A stretch of 64,000 nt of DNA from Alitta virens (taxonomy: Eukaryota > Annelida > Polychaeta > Phyllodocida > Nereididae). A program made the translations under genes and the position numbers. The notes below the pieces were generated by a model. That model did no database searches. It saw nothing but the letters and a program-made list of their open reading frames with translations, and was not told the DNA's origin. The DNA is taken from NCBI GenBank assembly GCA_932294295.1, contig OW028578.1, positions 35,689,685 through 35,753,684 of the forward strand, in the 5' to 3' direction. Positions within the stretch are counted from its first letter, which is position 1. Each line of letters begins with the position of its first letter. Below, piece by piece: positions 37,601 to 49,715 of this stretch.

Positions 37601-39999
37601 CAATTCAAATGAAGATTCATTGGAAAATAAAAAAAATTCAATTCAATTCAATTTATTTGATTAGGTAAAAAATTCAATACAAGTCATTCGGACCAAAATT
37701 AAGTTTAAAAAAATTAATTTAATTCATTTGGACAAAAAATAAGAAAAATGCAATTATTCAGACCAGAATTAAATGAATACAATTCAATTAATTAGACAAA
37801 TTAGGTAAGAAAATTCAAGTCAATTTATTATTGACGAAGTGTAAAAAGTAGTTACATTGATTAAAAATTGATGATAGGCTGCTGGATGCCAGCACATATT
37901 TTTAAATTATCTCTAAGTCACAGATATGAAGATTTATTTTACTGTTGATATTGATTTTGAAAAAAGAAAACTTCTGGCAATTTTATCAACTGAGTCAATT
38001 CTTGTAGGATGTTGAAATTTTAAAAGCAAAATCAAATTGTTTTTCTTCAATGACAACGTTGCTTTCCTAAATGCATTTATTAATCACTTCAAATGTTCAT
38101 GATTCTGTTTGTTGTCAAGTTTGCAGACTGGGAGAAAAATCCAAGGTACTGTGAAAAGATTAAACGAAAATCACTATACAGGCAAGGAAGACGACTTTTG
38201 GATCTCATGGATATGGCGGTCTTTGATTTCCTGCTAGGTATGCCCTCTAGTGTAATGAGCTGCCATCTACTGGAAATTATATAGTTTTTTTTTCAGCAAG
38301 ATAAGGAGAAAAAAGAAGAACAATTTATATCTGATTTTGACCAAGGAAAAATCATTGATAGATGCATTAAATTTTACAACAGAAATTATTTATACAAATT
38401 AAAACTGATGCTGTGATGTTCCCAGCCCACACAGGCTTACAATTGACGTGATTCTCATGACAAAGGAAAATGATTAAATTGTTACAAATATATATTAACC
38501 AAATAATGCAATGACATTTTATGCCAATTATCAGTAAACACATGCAATCTATGAAAGTATTTTTCAGCAAAATGTCTGCTTACTCCTTGCTCTGATAATA
38601 TGGAGCATTGCTTTCTTCTTAAAACTAGCCAATCAGATCATCTGTTACAGACTGCTGGGAACCTCTGTTAGAGATTGCCAGCCTATCAGATCTTCTGTTA
38701 GCATTCACCTACAAATCAGATCATCTGTTAGATATTTTAGCAATGACGACCAGCCAATCAGATCACCTGTTAGAGATCACCAGCCAATCAAATCACTACT
38801 AAAGATCACCAACCAATCAGATCGTTTGTTGGAGATCTCCAGCCATCAGATCACCAGTCAATTAGATCATCTGTTAGCAATCACCAGCCAACCAGATAAT
38901 CTGTTAAAGATCACCTACCAATCAGATCATCTGCTAGAGATCACCAACCAATCATAAATATTGACACAGTATTTTCCAGATACTGTGGAGTGTAGAGTTC
39001 CTAAGTAATTGGTAGCAGTGATAACGTCTGTTAAATATCTGAATTTTGTTTTCAGGTAACCTGGACCGGCACCATTATGAAACATTTACAAATTTTGGAA
39101 ACTTCACCACTCCCCTACATCTTGATAATGGAAGAGCGTAAGTAAATAATTGTTGCAGGCTTTGGAGTCTAGGTGTTCATGCGAGTTGTCATGGGTAAAG
39201 CTGAGAAATAAATGTGAGAAATTAGGACTTTCAAAGTATGCCTTTTTAACAAAAGTTTTATATGTAGTAATTCTATCTGTATCACACAGATAAATGGATG
39301 AATTTCAAAAGCATCATCACATCAACCTCCCTTACAGTCAACATTATTTTTGTCAAAATCTTGACATCCCCAAAGACAGATATACCAAAAGGTAGATGTT
39401 GCTTTATGTAATTTTGCCTCTGGTTCTCTTCCCTTGGCCCATAATCTTTTTGTATTCTCACGAAAAAAATGTGCAGACATTACAGTTGAAAATATCTCAA
39501 ACATTAATATTGTGGAGTTACAACATTCATGCATTAGATATACCTTTTACTGGAATAAAATTAAGTCAAATTATTTATGTTAAAAAAAAAACATCCAAAG
39601 CCTTACAAGTTAGACTTTCACTGTAGCAGCGGTGTTATAGCAGTTATATTTTGAATATAAAAGTAAGTGATTCATCACTGATTGCAATGAGTCTATCAAA
39701 TTTTTAATTTCAGATTTGGCCGCCCAAGATTTGATGACTTATCGATTATCGCTCCACTTGAACAGTGCTGCCAGATGAGGCATTCAACTTTAGCGAAACT
39801 TATAAACTACAATGATGGGCCACTGCATTTATCAGATGCCTTGAGAGCTTCCCTTGACAAAGATCCAATCGCTCCCATTTTACTAGACAAACATTTTGCA
39901 GCTCTAGACAGAAGAGTTAAAATTATACTTAAGACACTTCATGACTGCATGCACAAATCCTCTGTGCCATACAAATCAGTTGTTGATGATGGTTTTTAG
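31608..39999 (+). CDS. FAM20C-like: FAM20C-like secretory-pathway protein kinase, copy A
   Basis: Ten exons: 31608-31946, 32399-32658, 33135-33256, 35070-35148, 35363-35455, 36053-36165, 37319-37494, 38120-38237, 39056-39137, 39714-39999, encoding 555 residues (human FAM20C is 584). I start at MKFKARG, because the same start is kept in copy C and is followed at once by a single signal-anchor helix ([15 protein letters not shown]). FAM20C phosphorylates secreted proteins at Ser-x-Glu in the Golgi lumen. Kinase landmarks: Lys264 in AMFKPMR, Glu290 in [13 protein letters not shown], the Cys-rich insert [17 protein letters not shown], catalytic Asp437 in NLDRHHYE, metal-binding Asp457 in HLDNGRAFG (the 20-residue spacing of the family), QCC, and the FAM20C-type C-terminus VVDDGF. 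The insert and tail fit FAM20C better than FAM20B. The acceptor of exon 8 (GTCAAG before TTTGCAG) is the least certain. Residues about 40-200 diverge, as is usual for the N-terminal part. Confidence 0.9.
34139..34881. mobile_element. 743-bp terminal-inverted-repeat element in intron 3 of copy A
   Basis: The left end reads AGCCCAGTTCACACTATCAT GAGTAGG. The right end reads CCACTCCTGACAGTTTGAAT GCCACTT, its imperfect complement. Inside is GC-richer sequence open in several frames on both strands but without recognisable protein. A homologous element sits at the same place in copy B (41914-42691). Confidence 0.65.
36480..36960 (+). mobile_element. Two decayed tRNA-like SINE fragments in intron 6 of copy A
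   Basis: ATCAGTTGTTAGAGTGCACG with GGTTTCAAGTCCACTCAGGA (about 36490-36565), and GCGTAGCAGTTAGTGTGTAG with GTAGGTTCAAACACTGCTTT (about 36850-36930), have A-box and B-box-like spacing. Related pieces are at 44208-44290, 57175-57215 and 57465-57550. Confidence 0.45.
37500..37830. repeat. AATTCAATT-rich low-complexity intron sequence
   Basis: Imperfect repeats of AATTCAATTTATTTGGACA and AAGTAAGTAAGAAAATT words follow exon 7 of copy A. Shorter versions follow exon 7 in copies B and C. Confidence 0.7.
38620..38955. repeat. CCAATCAGATCATCTGTTAGAGATCAC tandem repeats in intron 8, copy A
   Basis: About ten imperfect units of roughly 27-34 bases, each with CCAATCAGATC and TTAGAGATCACC. The same array occurs in intron 8 of copies B (45710-46060) and C (58935-59325), so it predates the duplications. 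Each unit carries a CCAAT-like word. Confidence 0.85.
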
Positions 40000-40086
40000 A
40001 ACAAATATATTATGTGTAATTAATATGTGATAAACTGTGTGAATGTTGTGAATGAGAATATAAATGAGAGCATATGAATAACAATT

Positions 40087-40092
40087 AATAAA
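40087..40092 (+). other. Polyadenylation signal candidate of FAM20C-like copy A
   Basis: AATAAA lies 88 bases after the stop codon that ends at 39999. A short 3' UTR is implied. Confidence 0.5.
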
Positions 40093-41913
40093 ATATGTTT
40101 ACAAGTACTGGATATCTCTTTTGACTTTGGTAATTTTTATGTATTCTTATTATATCAGCAACAAAAGAGATTGTTCTGAATCTCCAGCTGTCGTGTCTAT
40201 TATTTGTAGAGCAGTTTAAAGCCAGAAAATCAATATTTACACAAAACATGATCACAAGAGGTACGGTAGAAAACCAAATTTTACAGACCAAAATATTCCC
40301 GATAATAATGCAAGATTTCAATAGCGGGAGGGGGGGGGGGAATCTAAACATATATCCGTGTCCCTGGAAAAATTGTTTTTTTGGAGTTGAGATATTTGCT
40401 GAATGCATCACCAGTTTTCTTTTTTTAGGTTGTGCTCCATTAAATTAAGGCTTTTGCTGAATATGCAATAAAATGTCTTCATATGGTATTGCTTTAGGTA
40501 GGTTGTAAATTATTCGAGTTAAAATGAGGTACATCTACAATATCTTCATGTTTGGTAGACAGCATGAAGTTGTTTATAGAAATGTAGTGCACAGTGCTTA
40601 CATGAAAGATTGTCAGGTTAATTGACTTGTGGCATGAACTCAATTTTTTAACAATGAACCTGTAAAACACAGATGGCTATACCAAAAAATTCACATATAT
40701 GGAATATTGCAAACTTATTTAAGTAGACAGATATAAAGCTTTAATATCTGACATGACGATAATATACGAAAAACAGCTCATTATTTTAATAGCTGTTTTG
40801 GTAGCATTGTCTATGTCTATCATAATGTCTCAATGCTAATATGACTAGCTACCAGCCACAGATATAATTATGAGGTGAGTTTGGAGTCCACACAATGTTA
40901 TTTGCTTTAAATATATATTGATAATCATGTATTTCATATGAATTTAAATATAGCAGCTAGCAGCTATTTCAGTTTGACAAAGTTTTTCAGTAAATTAGTT
41001 ATGTAAACCAGAGATTTCTAAGGTTTTCTTCTTTATAACATACTAAAGTAATCTCTTATTGATGAAATGCTCATTTTCTGCTCTTTTATATAACTATTGA
41101 CCAATTTTGACACCGCTGTCTAAACACTAATCAAGTGCTATTCATAGCATGTAGAATGACAAGGATTAATCTATTCATCACTTTATTTTTCCTTTCAGTT
41201 GAATATGATACACAGTTGTTACAACCAATAGCACTTACAACCAAATTAGCTGACCTGGTAGGGTATTTTAGTTATTTGTCAAATAAGAATCATACTTACC
41301 ATGCCTAGAACACTTAATTTTATATGTCAACAAACCTTACACGATATATATCTTGGTAAGCAAATTGGTTTGTCTGGAAAATTACCTTACTGACCTTATA
41401 ATGTTATGAATAGCGCCACTAATTCGTAATTTCATTTTATGAAAAAATAAGCTTGTCATGTTTTCATTCAAGCCATAATTAGTATTTTATTCTTTGGCTC
41501 ATGGTGCCTTCCACTTCAATACTTTGCAACTCGATCACTTTTGTCTTCACATTTGTAGAATTGTCAATGCTTTTACAAAGTTTCAAAAACCTTTTTACAG
41601 AGCTGGCTGATGCAACTGTTGATCTGTGATGGAATAATCCAGACCTGGCATGCCAGGGGAGGTTCCACATATGCCTCACTGATTTCCTCCATTGAACATG
41701 AAACTGTTCAATCACTGTTATTCAGTTGACTTCCATAGAAAAAAACAGTTTGCATCAAATAATAAATACCGAAAGCGATTTTAACAGTTTTGCTCTGATT
41801 AAGCAATACATCACAATCAGAGGCAAACATTTAAGCCAAGATATTGTGTGTCCTTAGACAATGATTGTTTTAATCGAACAATGATGTTGGTTGACTTAGA
41901 CAATGATTAACTG

Positions 41914-42691
41914 AAGCCCGGTTCACACTATCATGAGTAGGATGAGTGGACCACAGACATCAAAGATGGATTATACATGCTCACTCGTGCTCAGTCGTGG
42001 CTCTGTTAATCACGTATAAATTCTTTCGACGAGCTTCAGGGAGGCACTCGTGGATCACTCAGCAGACGGCCGTTGGCTGCTTAGCTGAAGAACAATGGGC
42101 TGGTCCCGTAGAAGCCAGAAATGACTTTCGTGGGGCTTCTTTCAACTGCTCGGCGGACGTCCTTTCGGCTGCTTGGCGAGTCGTCCACAAGTGAAGGAGG
42201 AGAGGGCTCCGAATGTGCATGGATGGGCACGGTGCCAACGCTAATTGTCAATGAAAGAAGATGGGTGGGCTACAAGCATTCCAGAAGCTGTACAAGAGTG
42301 GATATAAGTGGAAGACGAGTACATACCGATGGACAGCCTGCATACCCGCGAGTGAGCAAGAGTGGATGCAAATGGCCATGGATGGCCAGGTACATCTGTA
42401 GATCACTCGCCGACAACTCGCTTAGCGACTCCCAATTGATTCCCCATAAAAAGGTCATAATTTGACTGGGGGAACGTCCGCTAAATTTTTAAACATGTTG
42501 AAGCATTTTTGCTCTCTGCACGCATATCCGTAAGTGATCTGGAGGACCTACAAGTGGTCTAGGGATTAGCAGGAGTATCCGTACACTGCTCAGCGAGTGA
42601 ATTACGTATGAACAAGGATATTATCCTTAAAATATTTTTGTCACCTGCCCCCACTCGCGATTCCCACTCCTGACAGTGTGAATGCCCCTTA
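41914..42691. mobile_element. Terminal-inverted-repeat element in intron 3 of copy B
   Basis: Homologous to 34139-34881: left end AGCCCGGTTCACACTATCAT GAGTAG, right end CCACTCCTGACAGTGTGAAT GCCCCTT. The ends here match each other better than those of the copy A element. The two copies differ by small insertions such as GGAAGACGAG. Confidence 0.65.
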
Positions 42692-45600
42692 AGGTCGAAC
42701 TATTGAGAGGACACCTGCAAAACAATTTCCAGTCTGAAAATAGGCATTTTTTTAAAGCATCAAGCAACATGTGTCTGAATGGTTGTTTATTTCTCTTTAT
42801 GGGTGAATTTTTTAATGATGTCTTTTGTTAAATAAATTGTGATTTAATAAATTTCTAAAATTAATTATTTCAGCGCTACATGAGGGTGGCACTCAGATCA
42901 AACTTATTCTTAAGTTAAACGATGGAAGTAGGGCAATGTTCAAACCCATGAGGTAATTCATATAATATTGCTTTTTTAAGAACCATTTTTTATCTGGAAA
43001 ATATGGTAAATATTTTGTTTTTCTCGATGGTAATGGTCTGAAGCTTAGTCAGCTCAAGGACCCAACAGCCAGAAGCAGACGTAATGATGAGATAATAATA
43101 CTTGGAGTCCACAACATGTTACACATTTACCCCATGGGTGGTTTATGTGGTGTATTTCTAATTTCAGATTTCCAAGAGAAAGAGAAACCTTGCCTAATCA
43201 CTATTTCTGGAGTGATTTTGAAAGGCATAATGCTGAGATTGCAGCTTTTCACCTGGACAGGTAACTTGGCCATACAAAAACAATACACTGGTGCTAAATT
43301 AGGTAGTCTTAACCTCTTAACAGTGGGGTTGATATCATTGCTAGGGATACAATTTGTCAAAATATGCAGTCTACTCTATAATATGATAAATTATAATAAA
43401 TCATGTTTACATATTACATTATTTCTGACATTTGTCAATATTTACTCTTTTATGGTGATAAATGTAAGCCGACTATTAGCTATAGATGTGGACAGAAGCA
43501 GCTGGCTTTGGCATGTATAGATCACAGTCAGGTATAGATCGCTACAGATGTCTATAGTGAACCGTTTTTTTTTATGAAACTAACTGTAACTGTACTAACA
43601 GCTCCAGCTCTTTTACTCAATGCTATATTTTACTTTAACATTATCGAATAAGAATAATATCTTTATATTTTTGCACATTCTATCTAGAAAAATCTCCCTT
43701 AAAGTTATTGGTAATTCACTCTTGACAAAATATTTTCATAAAAATTAATGTAATTCTGTCTGCATTTCATGAAGAACAACCTCCCATTTACCATCAATTG
43801 GGTCAACTTGTTTCTTATTGGCTATGGTAGGAATAACATTGTATCAACAACCTTCTGGACATTGTTTTATTTTGCAAAATTTTAGAATTTAATAGCGTTC
43901 CACCAACAGTTGGCAGGGTACTAAATATCACCTCACAAATACAACGATTTGCTGATGAAGCTGTCACTGATACTATTTACATTTCACCAGGTATGTTTAA
44001 CTTTTATACTTTATTTGAGAAAATTTGTCAATTAATTATCTAATAAGGAGACGTTAAATTGGTGTTGTCATGCAATAAGAGTCTATGCTGAGGCAATTAA
44101 ATTACCCTATGCATGTGGTAAGTTTGTAACATGTTTTGGACAATATGCCTAATTATGTCTACCTCTGGCAGTTGGTCATTTAAGCTACCTTGTTTCCACA
44201 TGATAGGCAAGTTTAGTGGTTAGAGTGTAAGACTGTTAGGCTTAGGTAGGTAGGTTCAAACCCAGCTTGGGACAATCACAAATGAAGGCTATAATTTGTT
44301 TTTAGATCATCATTAGTTGTAACAATAAATAATGTCAATTAAGTTCTTATTCATCATTAAGTTAGCATACATTTTTCAGGTTGGAATATTGAAAACCTTT
44401 ATTAATACATCTTTGAAACTTTTAAAAATGTTTTTTGTTCAAGCATTTTATGTATACCTCTAAAACTAGTCTAAAACTGTTCATCCTGAACGTTTTGCAA
44501 CGTTATTTAACTATCCAAAAATGTCTAAACAAACGTTCATGAAACCAAATTTGGTACGATAAATTTATTTAGCAAAATATTTTGGTGTTTGTTGAGATAG
44601 AGACATGAAAAATGTAGAAATTGATGCATTTATTTTCAGATGGTAATGTGTGTTTCTATGGAACATGCGACTACCACTGTGATTACAGCCATGCAGTGTG
44701 CGGCTATCCTGACACCATAGAGGGATCAGTTATGGCTTATTTGCCTTCTAACAATTACAATGAGTAATCCATGGATAAGAATGTACAGCAAATGTGAGCG
44801 AGTTATAAGAAATTTAAGATCCCTTAAAAGAAAAAATTAACTAAGTAAATGTAATTTAATTTATTTGGACATAAAGTAAGTGAGAAAATTAAATCAAATT
44901 TATTATTGACTAGGGTTAGAAGATTGCTTGATTGTTTAAAAAATGATAAAAGGCTGCTGGACGCCAACACATATTTCTAAATGATATCTTAGTCACAGAT
45001 ATGAGATTTATTTTCCAGAAGAGATGGATTTTGAAATAAAAAAACTTCTGGCAATTTTTTCAACTGTGTCAAATTTTGTGGAATGATGTCATTTGAAAGG
45101 CAGAAATATATTGTTCTACCTTCACTGACGACGATATAAAAGTCACTTTCTAATAAATACATTCATTGTTCGCTTTAAGTATTCATGATTCTGTTTCATG
45201 TCAAGTTTGCAGAGTGGGAGAAAAATCTGAAGTACAGTGAAGAGATTAAACAAAAATTACCATACAAGCAAGGAAGACGACTTTTGGATCTCATGGATCT
45301 GGCGGTCTTTGATTTCCTGATAGGTATGCCCGTTATTGCTATGTGCTGCCATCTACTGGTTATGATATAGTTTCTTCAGAGAGATAAGGAGAAAAAGGAA
45401 ACAAAATTGATAAATGTTTTGTCCAAGGAAAATAATTGATGAAGGCATTACATTTTACAATAGAACTTATATAATACAAACATTATAACTGATCCTGTAA
45501 CACCCCCAGCCCATAAGGGCTTACAAATGACCTGATTCTCGTGACAAAGGAAAATTAAAAAATTGTCACGAAAATACATTAACAAAAAAAGTCATTGACA

Positions 45601-45709
45601 TTTTATTCAAATTATCAGTAAAGGCATGCAATCTATGAACTCAAAGTTCCTTTTCAACAAAATATCTGCTTACTCTGATAATATGGGGCATTGCTATCTT
45701 CTTGAAACC

Positions 45710-46060
45710 AGCCAATCAGATCGTCTGTTAGAGAACATTAGCCAATCATATCATCTGTTAGCGATCACCAGCCAATCAGATAAAATGTTATAGATGGCCA
45801 ATCAGATCACAAGCCATCAGATCACCAGCTAAGCAGATCATCTAGTATGCATCACCTACCAACAAGATCACATGTTTTAGATCACCAGTTAATCAGATCA
45901 TCTGTAAGCAATCACCAGCCAATCAGATAATATGTTAGAAATTGTTTGTTAGAGATCACCTACCAATCAGATCAGCTGCTAGAGATCACCAAACAATCAG
46001 ATCATTGGTTAGAGATCACTAACCAATCAGATCATCTGCTAGAGATCACCAACCAATTGG
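45710..46060. repeat. CCAATCAGATC repeats in intron 8 of copy B
   Basis: Same array as 38620-38955, more decayed, between remnant exons 8 and 9. Confidence 0.8.
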
Positions 46061-46474
46061 ATGTATTGACAAAGTACTTTCCTAGATACTGTAAAGCTTA
46101 GAGTTCCTAAATAATTGGCGGCAGGTATTACGTTTGTTGAATATCTGATTTTTGTTTTCAGGTAACCAGAACAGGAACCACTATGAAACATTTATATATT
46201 TTCGCAAAACTTTACCAATCCCCTACTAATGGAAGAGCGTAAGTAGTTATTGCATGCTTCGGAGTGTAGGTGCAGAGGTGAGTCCCGGATGAAGCTGAGA
46301 AATAAATGCAAGTGCAAGAAAAGATAACAATGTACTATGAGATTGCCAACACCGTGGATTATGGTCCGTGTCTTGTGACCATGTTCTCCCCTCCATATTG
46401 AAGCTGGTACCAAGCAAGAATTCTGGCCGCTAATGAGCGTTAGTAATATTAGCTGATAGGAGAGTGAGTCGGAG

Positions 46475-46558
46475 AATTAGGACTTTACATCCTGTATTTC
46501 TACACCTGATAGGCTAATTAGGACAGGCAGGGACCATGGCAATGAAATGAAGGATGAA
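46475..46558 (-). mobile_element. SINE family 1 fragment, cut by a deletion
   Basis: TTAGGACTTTACATCCTGTA TTTCTACACCTGATAGGCTA and CCATGGCAATGAAATGAAGG match the body of the copy at 59745, but the tRNA head is missing. The break coincides with the deletion that removed exon 10 of copy B. Confidence 0.75.
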
Positions 46559-46579
46559 AAAGCTGTATATAATAATATA

Positions 46580-48734
46580 TTATTGTGTTGTAGTGCTTAT
46601 TTCATTCATGAGGGGTTGTTTCTCGCTTCCGTGATGAGATCCGGGTGGACCTGTTGACAACCGGAAGTCAGGCTGTGTCCCTTTCAGTGTCATGGAATAA
46701 GGGAATGCCAGAACCAGTTTGAGTCTTTCTTCACATCACAGACATTACCCATACTTCTGCCTATCTGCTATGATCCCTCTGCTATAATCTCTCTGCTATG
46801 ATCCCTCTGCTATGATCTCTCTGCTATGATCTCTCTGCTAGCCTTTTACCCTTCTGATTCTTGCTGTTTACTTCATCTTACTTATACTAGCCAAAATGTA
46901 ACTAATTGTAGCGATTCTGGGCTATTTAAGGGTCGTTTTGCCTTTCAGAATTTCAGTACTACGTTGTTGCACCGAGTGACTTTCCTTCTCCTCAGTCCTG
47001 GGGCCCATTTTCTGAACTAGACTGCTTGCACAGGCATAGGGCTCTTTTACTGAACTAAAACAAGCTTGCACAGCCCTAGTATTCTTTTAATGAACTAACT
47101 GCCTTGCAAACGCCTAGTGTTCTTTCCATGAACTGTCTTGCACAGGCCCACACAATCTTGCTAGTTGCATGACTATGCCACATGCCCGCCGGTCTTTTTG
47201 TGACAAATGGCCGACAGGCCAAATTTGGCATTGAGCTAGCTAACAGAAAGTAAGACTACTTGAACTGGAAGAATGATTTTGATAAGTGGAGCCTTCTATT
47301 AGGAATACTTATTAAAGTTATTAATATCAAATTGAACCTTAGTAATATACTGAATCTATAGTATAATAATTAAGTATAATGATTCTTAGTAGTATACTCA
47401 TTCAATATAATGTTATTATCATTAGTTAACATTATCATAAACATCACTAGATATCTGAAATACACCAAATGTGACTAAATAACATTAATCAATCAAATCA
47501 AGAGTGGTCATAATTCATCAATAATACAGTAATCACATAAATAAATTCAGCTGATCATCAATGCATAATAGGTAAGATAAATGTCAACAAAGGCCTAGAC
47601 CTTTATCTCAATAGTTTTGTCAACACAAATGTCACTGAGTTTGAGATATGGTCATAATACATCAAATATATATTACTACAATTCATCAATAATATGTAAT
47701 AGAAATATCAATAAAGTCTCCATAGTGTTTTCAACACAAATGTCACTGAGGTAGTGTCCAAAATAAAACAATCAAAGATTGACCATTGCATCCAACGATG
47801 AAGTTGTTTTTTAGACGAAGTCGTGGTAGAAAAATGTTCACACACACTAATTCTATGGTAGGACCAGATGTCATTCACGCCAACTCCACGGTAGAATGAT
47901 TCCATGGTTGAAATCGCTCAACTCACGGTTGAAAAATTTGAATTCACGGCTGAGATGTATGTTCAAGGCAGATTGTTTCCATAAAACAATTGTTCAATTC
48001 ATGCTGACTCAAAGAATGAATTGCACGTTCACGTTAGAAATGTTTGTCCCTGGTAGATTGAATCCACAAATGGCACCACTTAAGTTCCTGATAGGTTAAT
48101 GTCGTGAGTAAAGTGCGAATCCATAATTTAAGTTGACAATATTGTCTCAAGAATTCATACCGAAATGTTTGCGAATCGTTGTGTGGACGAAGCACAGTGA
48201 GCTATAATGAGGCAATCCGTTGAGTTCATCCAATCCCCGTAATTGCGGATGCTCTTTGACTTTCATTAGAAGTTCCATGGTCGAAAGATTGATTCCACGG
48301 TCGATATTCCAAGGATGAATCAATTTAAGTTCTATTAGCGTTGCTGATTCACTTCGAGCGATAATATGGAAACTCATCACCGTCTCTCACTTAGCACTGT
48401 TGATTTTCACGACGCCTAATCATGAGATGTTTCGTCCTAGTGGAGGATGGATGTAGTTCCCACTCAATCCTGGCAAATGGGGAGAAGGGTGCGATCGAAC
48501 ATACAAGCAGTACAGAATTATATGGTCAACTTTGTAAACAAACCTAGCGAAAATGCGAAACTAAACTACAATAAACTCTCCGAATTAGCTCTGACATCAA
48601 TAATATGACGTCATTCTAAATGAATTGAATTATGATCAATGGTACAATATTAATGTTAATTCATCAATAATTCTAGTACATAAGATTGTACATTAAGCTA
48701 CTTAATTATATTCGAAATGTGACTGGTAATATAT
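46580..48734 (-). mobile_element. Downstream part of a degenerate minus-strand element, copy 1
   Basis: From TTATTGTGTTGTAGTGCTTA onward this region is homologous to 60715-61868, except for an internal 0.8 kb block missing there. It holds CTCTGCTATGATC short repeats (46770-46845), 'ACTGAACTA..CTTGCACAGGC' degenerate repeats (47000-47150), words such as TTCACGGTTGA at 47880-47960, and AT-rich sequence. No protein is recognised. It may be the non-coding or LTR-like 3' part of the element whose coding remnant follows at 48735-49715. Confidence 0.4.
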
Positions 48735-49715
48735 TTAAAGTTTAAGATTCAATGATGCCTTCCCAGCATTTCTAGGGAATTCCATAGGTACCGTTGGAAT
48801 CGTCACTGAGACTGATTCACAGTCACTCTCTTCAGTAAAAGCCTTATCCTGCATATCCAAATTAAATTGACGGAGATTATTAATTAATTGGCTGTACAGA
48901 TTGGAATTATTTTCTGAAATTATTTTGCTTGATTCCCCTATCAATTGTACAAGTACAGACCTTCTGTGGCAATTATAACACACTGATAATCGGACCTCAT
49001 GATGCCAAGCAATTTCTTGCACTTGATCAATGGTACATATATTAAAGAAGGCAATTCCAAACTTAATTGATCTACTGACAGAAAGCAAACAGACTGGTCC
49101 CAATTTGGTCTGAGGATCGAATACAGTTTGTGATTATCGATCTTCAAGTTATCTCTGGTTATCTGACCTATAAATCGAATTCTAGATACCAAAGCCTTTA
49201 CTGTAACAACGTACAACAATACCCTATCTGTACTGTTATTCAATTCCAAGAATATTTCTACTTGTGGATGTTTTCTTAGCTCAGGATGGGCAATCAATAT
49301 TCGTGCCTCTCAAAAACAGTATCGGATGAGTCTTCTACCAAGATAGAAAACCAATATTGTCATTGTGAAGACTAATACCTGTGATGTGCCTATCTTCACC
49401 ATGGACCAGGTTGACAATGTCACTTCTTCAAGGAAATGTGCATTTGTCCCTTTAGGTAATGATGCTATCATTAATGACTGAAACATACTTTGCTGAAATT
49501 TCCCTCGACAATATAAAATCATTGCGAATGCCAATGCCAAGTACCCACATATAGCCCCTGCAAAAGTTACTGCTTTAGGCCAATTGGGTGCACTGAACCA
49601 AGAAGTGAAACTGATATCTTTACCTATCTCTTTCCATTTCTACTTGAAATCTTCAATTCCTTCACTGGGCATATCTTGCAGTGTGGAAAAAAATTCCCGC
49701 AATGATGATAAATCT
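48735..49715 (-). pseudogene. Glycoprotein-like two-membrane-segment ORF remnant, copy 1
   Basis: Read leftward from 49715, where homology to the second copy stops abruptly. The order is: a membrane-proximal region, a hydrophobic helix (GYLALAFAMILY), a hydrophilic stretch (LPKGTNAHFLEEVTLSTWS), a second hydrophobic helix (VLVFTMTILVFYLG), a stop, then a hydrophilic C-terminal region of about 160 residues (VEIFLELNNS.. RPNWDQSVC.. TEESD). Internal stops and frame changes show it is dead. The layout (ectodomain, membrane helix, tail) would fit an envelope-like protein of a retroelement or an endogenised virus, or a host receptor. I cannot name the family. The FAM20C-like unit C begins directly at its truncated end. 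Confidence 0.45.

Larger units (their letters stand above)
40330..46580 (+). pseudogene. FAM20C-like copy B, chimeric and broken
   Basis: The unit begins at the G-run near 40330, as copy A does near 29870. Exon remnants: 4 at 42874-42952, 5 at 43168-43260, 6 at 43878-43990, 7 from 44641, 8 at 45206-45323, 9 at 46162-46238. Exons 1-3 are absent: at about 41478 the sequence jumps from the equivalent of 31005 to that of 33698 in copy A. The exon 6 acceptor TTTGCAG has become TTTGCAA. Exon 7 has lost a block after LPSNN and reaches TAA at 44765-44767. Exon 9 is 5 bases short and reads NQNRNHYE, so the catalytic Asp is Asn. Exon 10 is missing because of a deletion joining a SINE fragment to the downstream element near 46560. 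Upstream of about intron 5 it resembles copy A (including the element in intron 3); downstream it resembles copy C. It cannot make a kinase. Confidence 0.9.

Noticed and set aside
48147..48380. 77-residue minus-strand frame
   Set aside because: The homologous region at 61.4-61.6 kb is interrupted, and no motif is seen.
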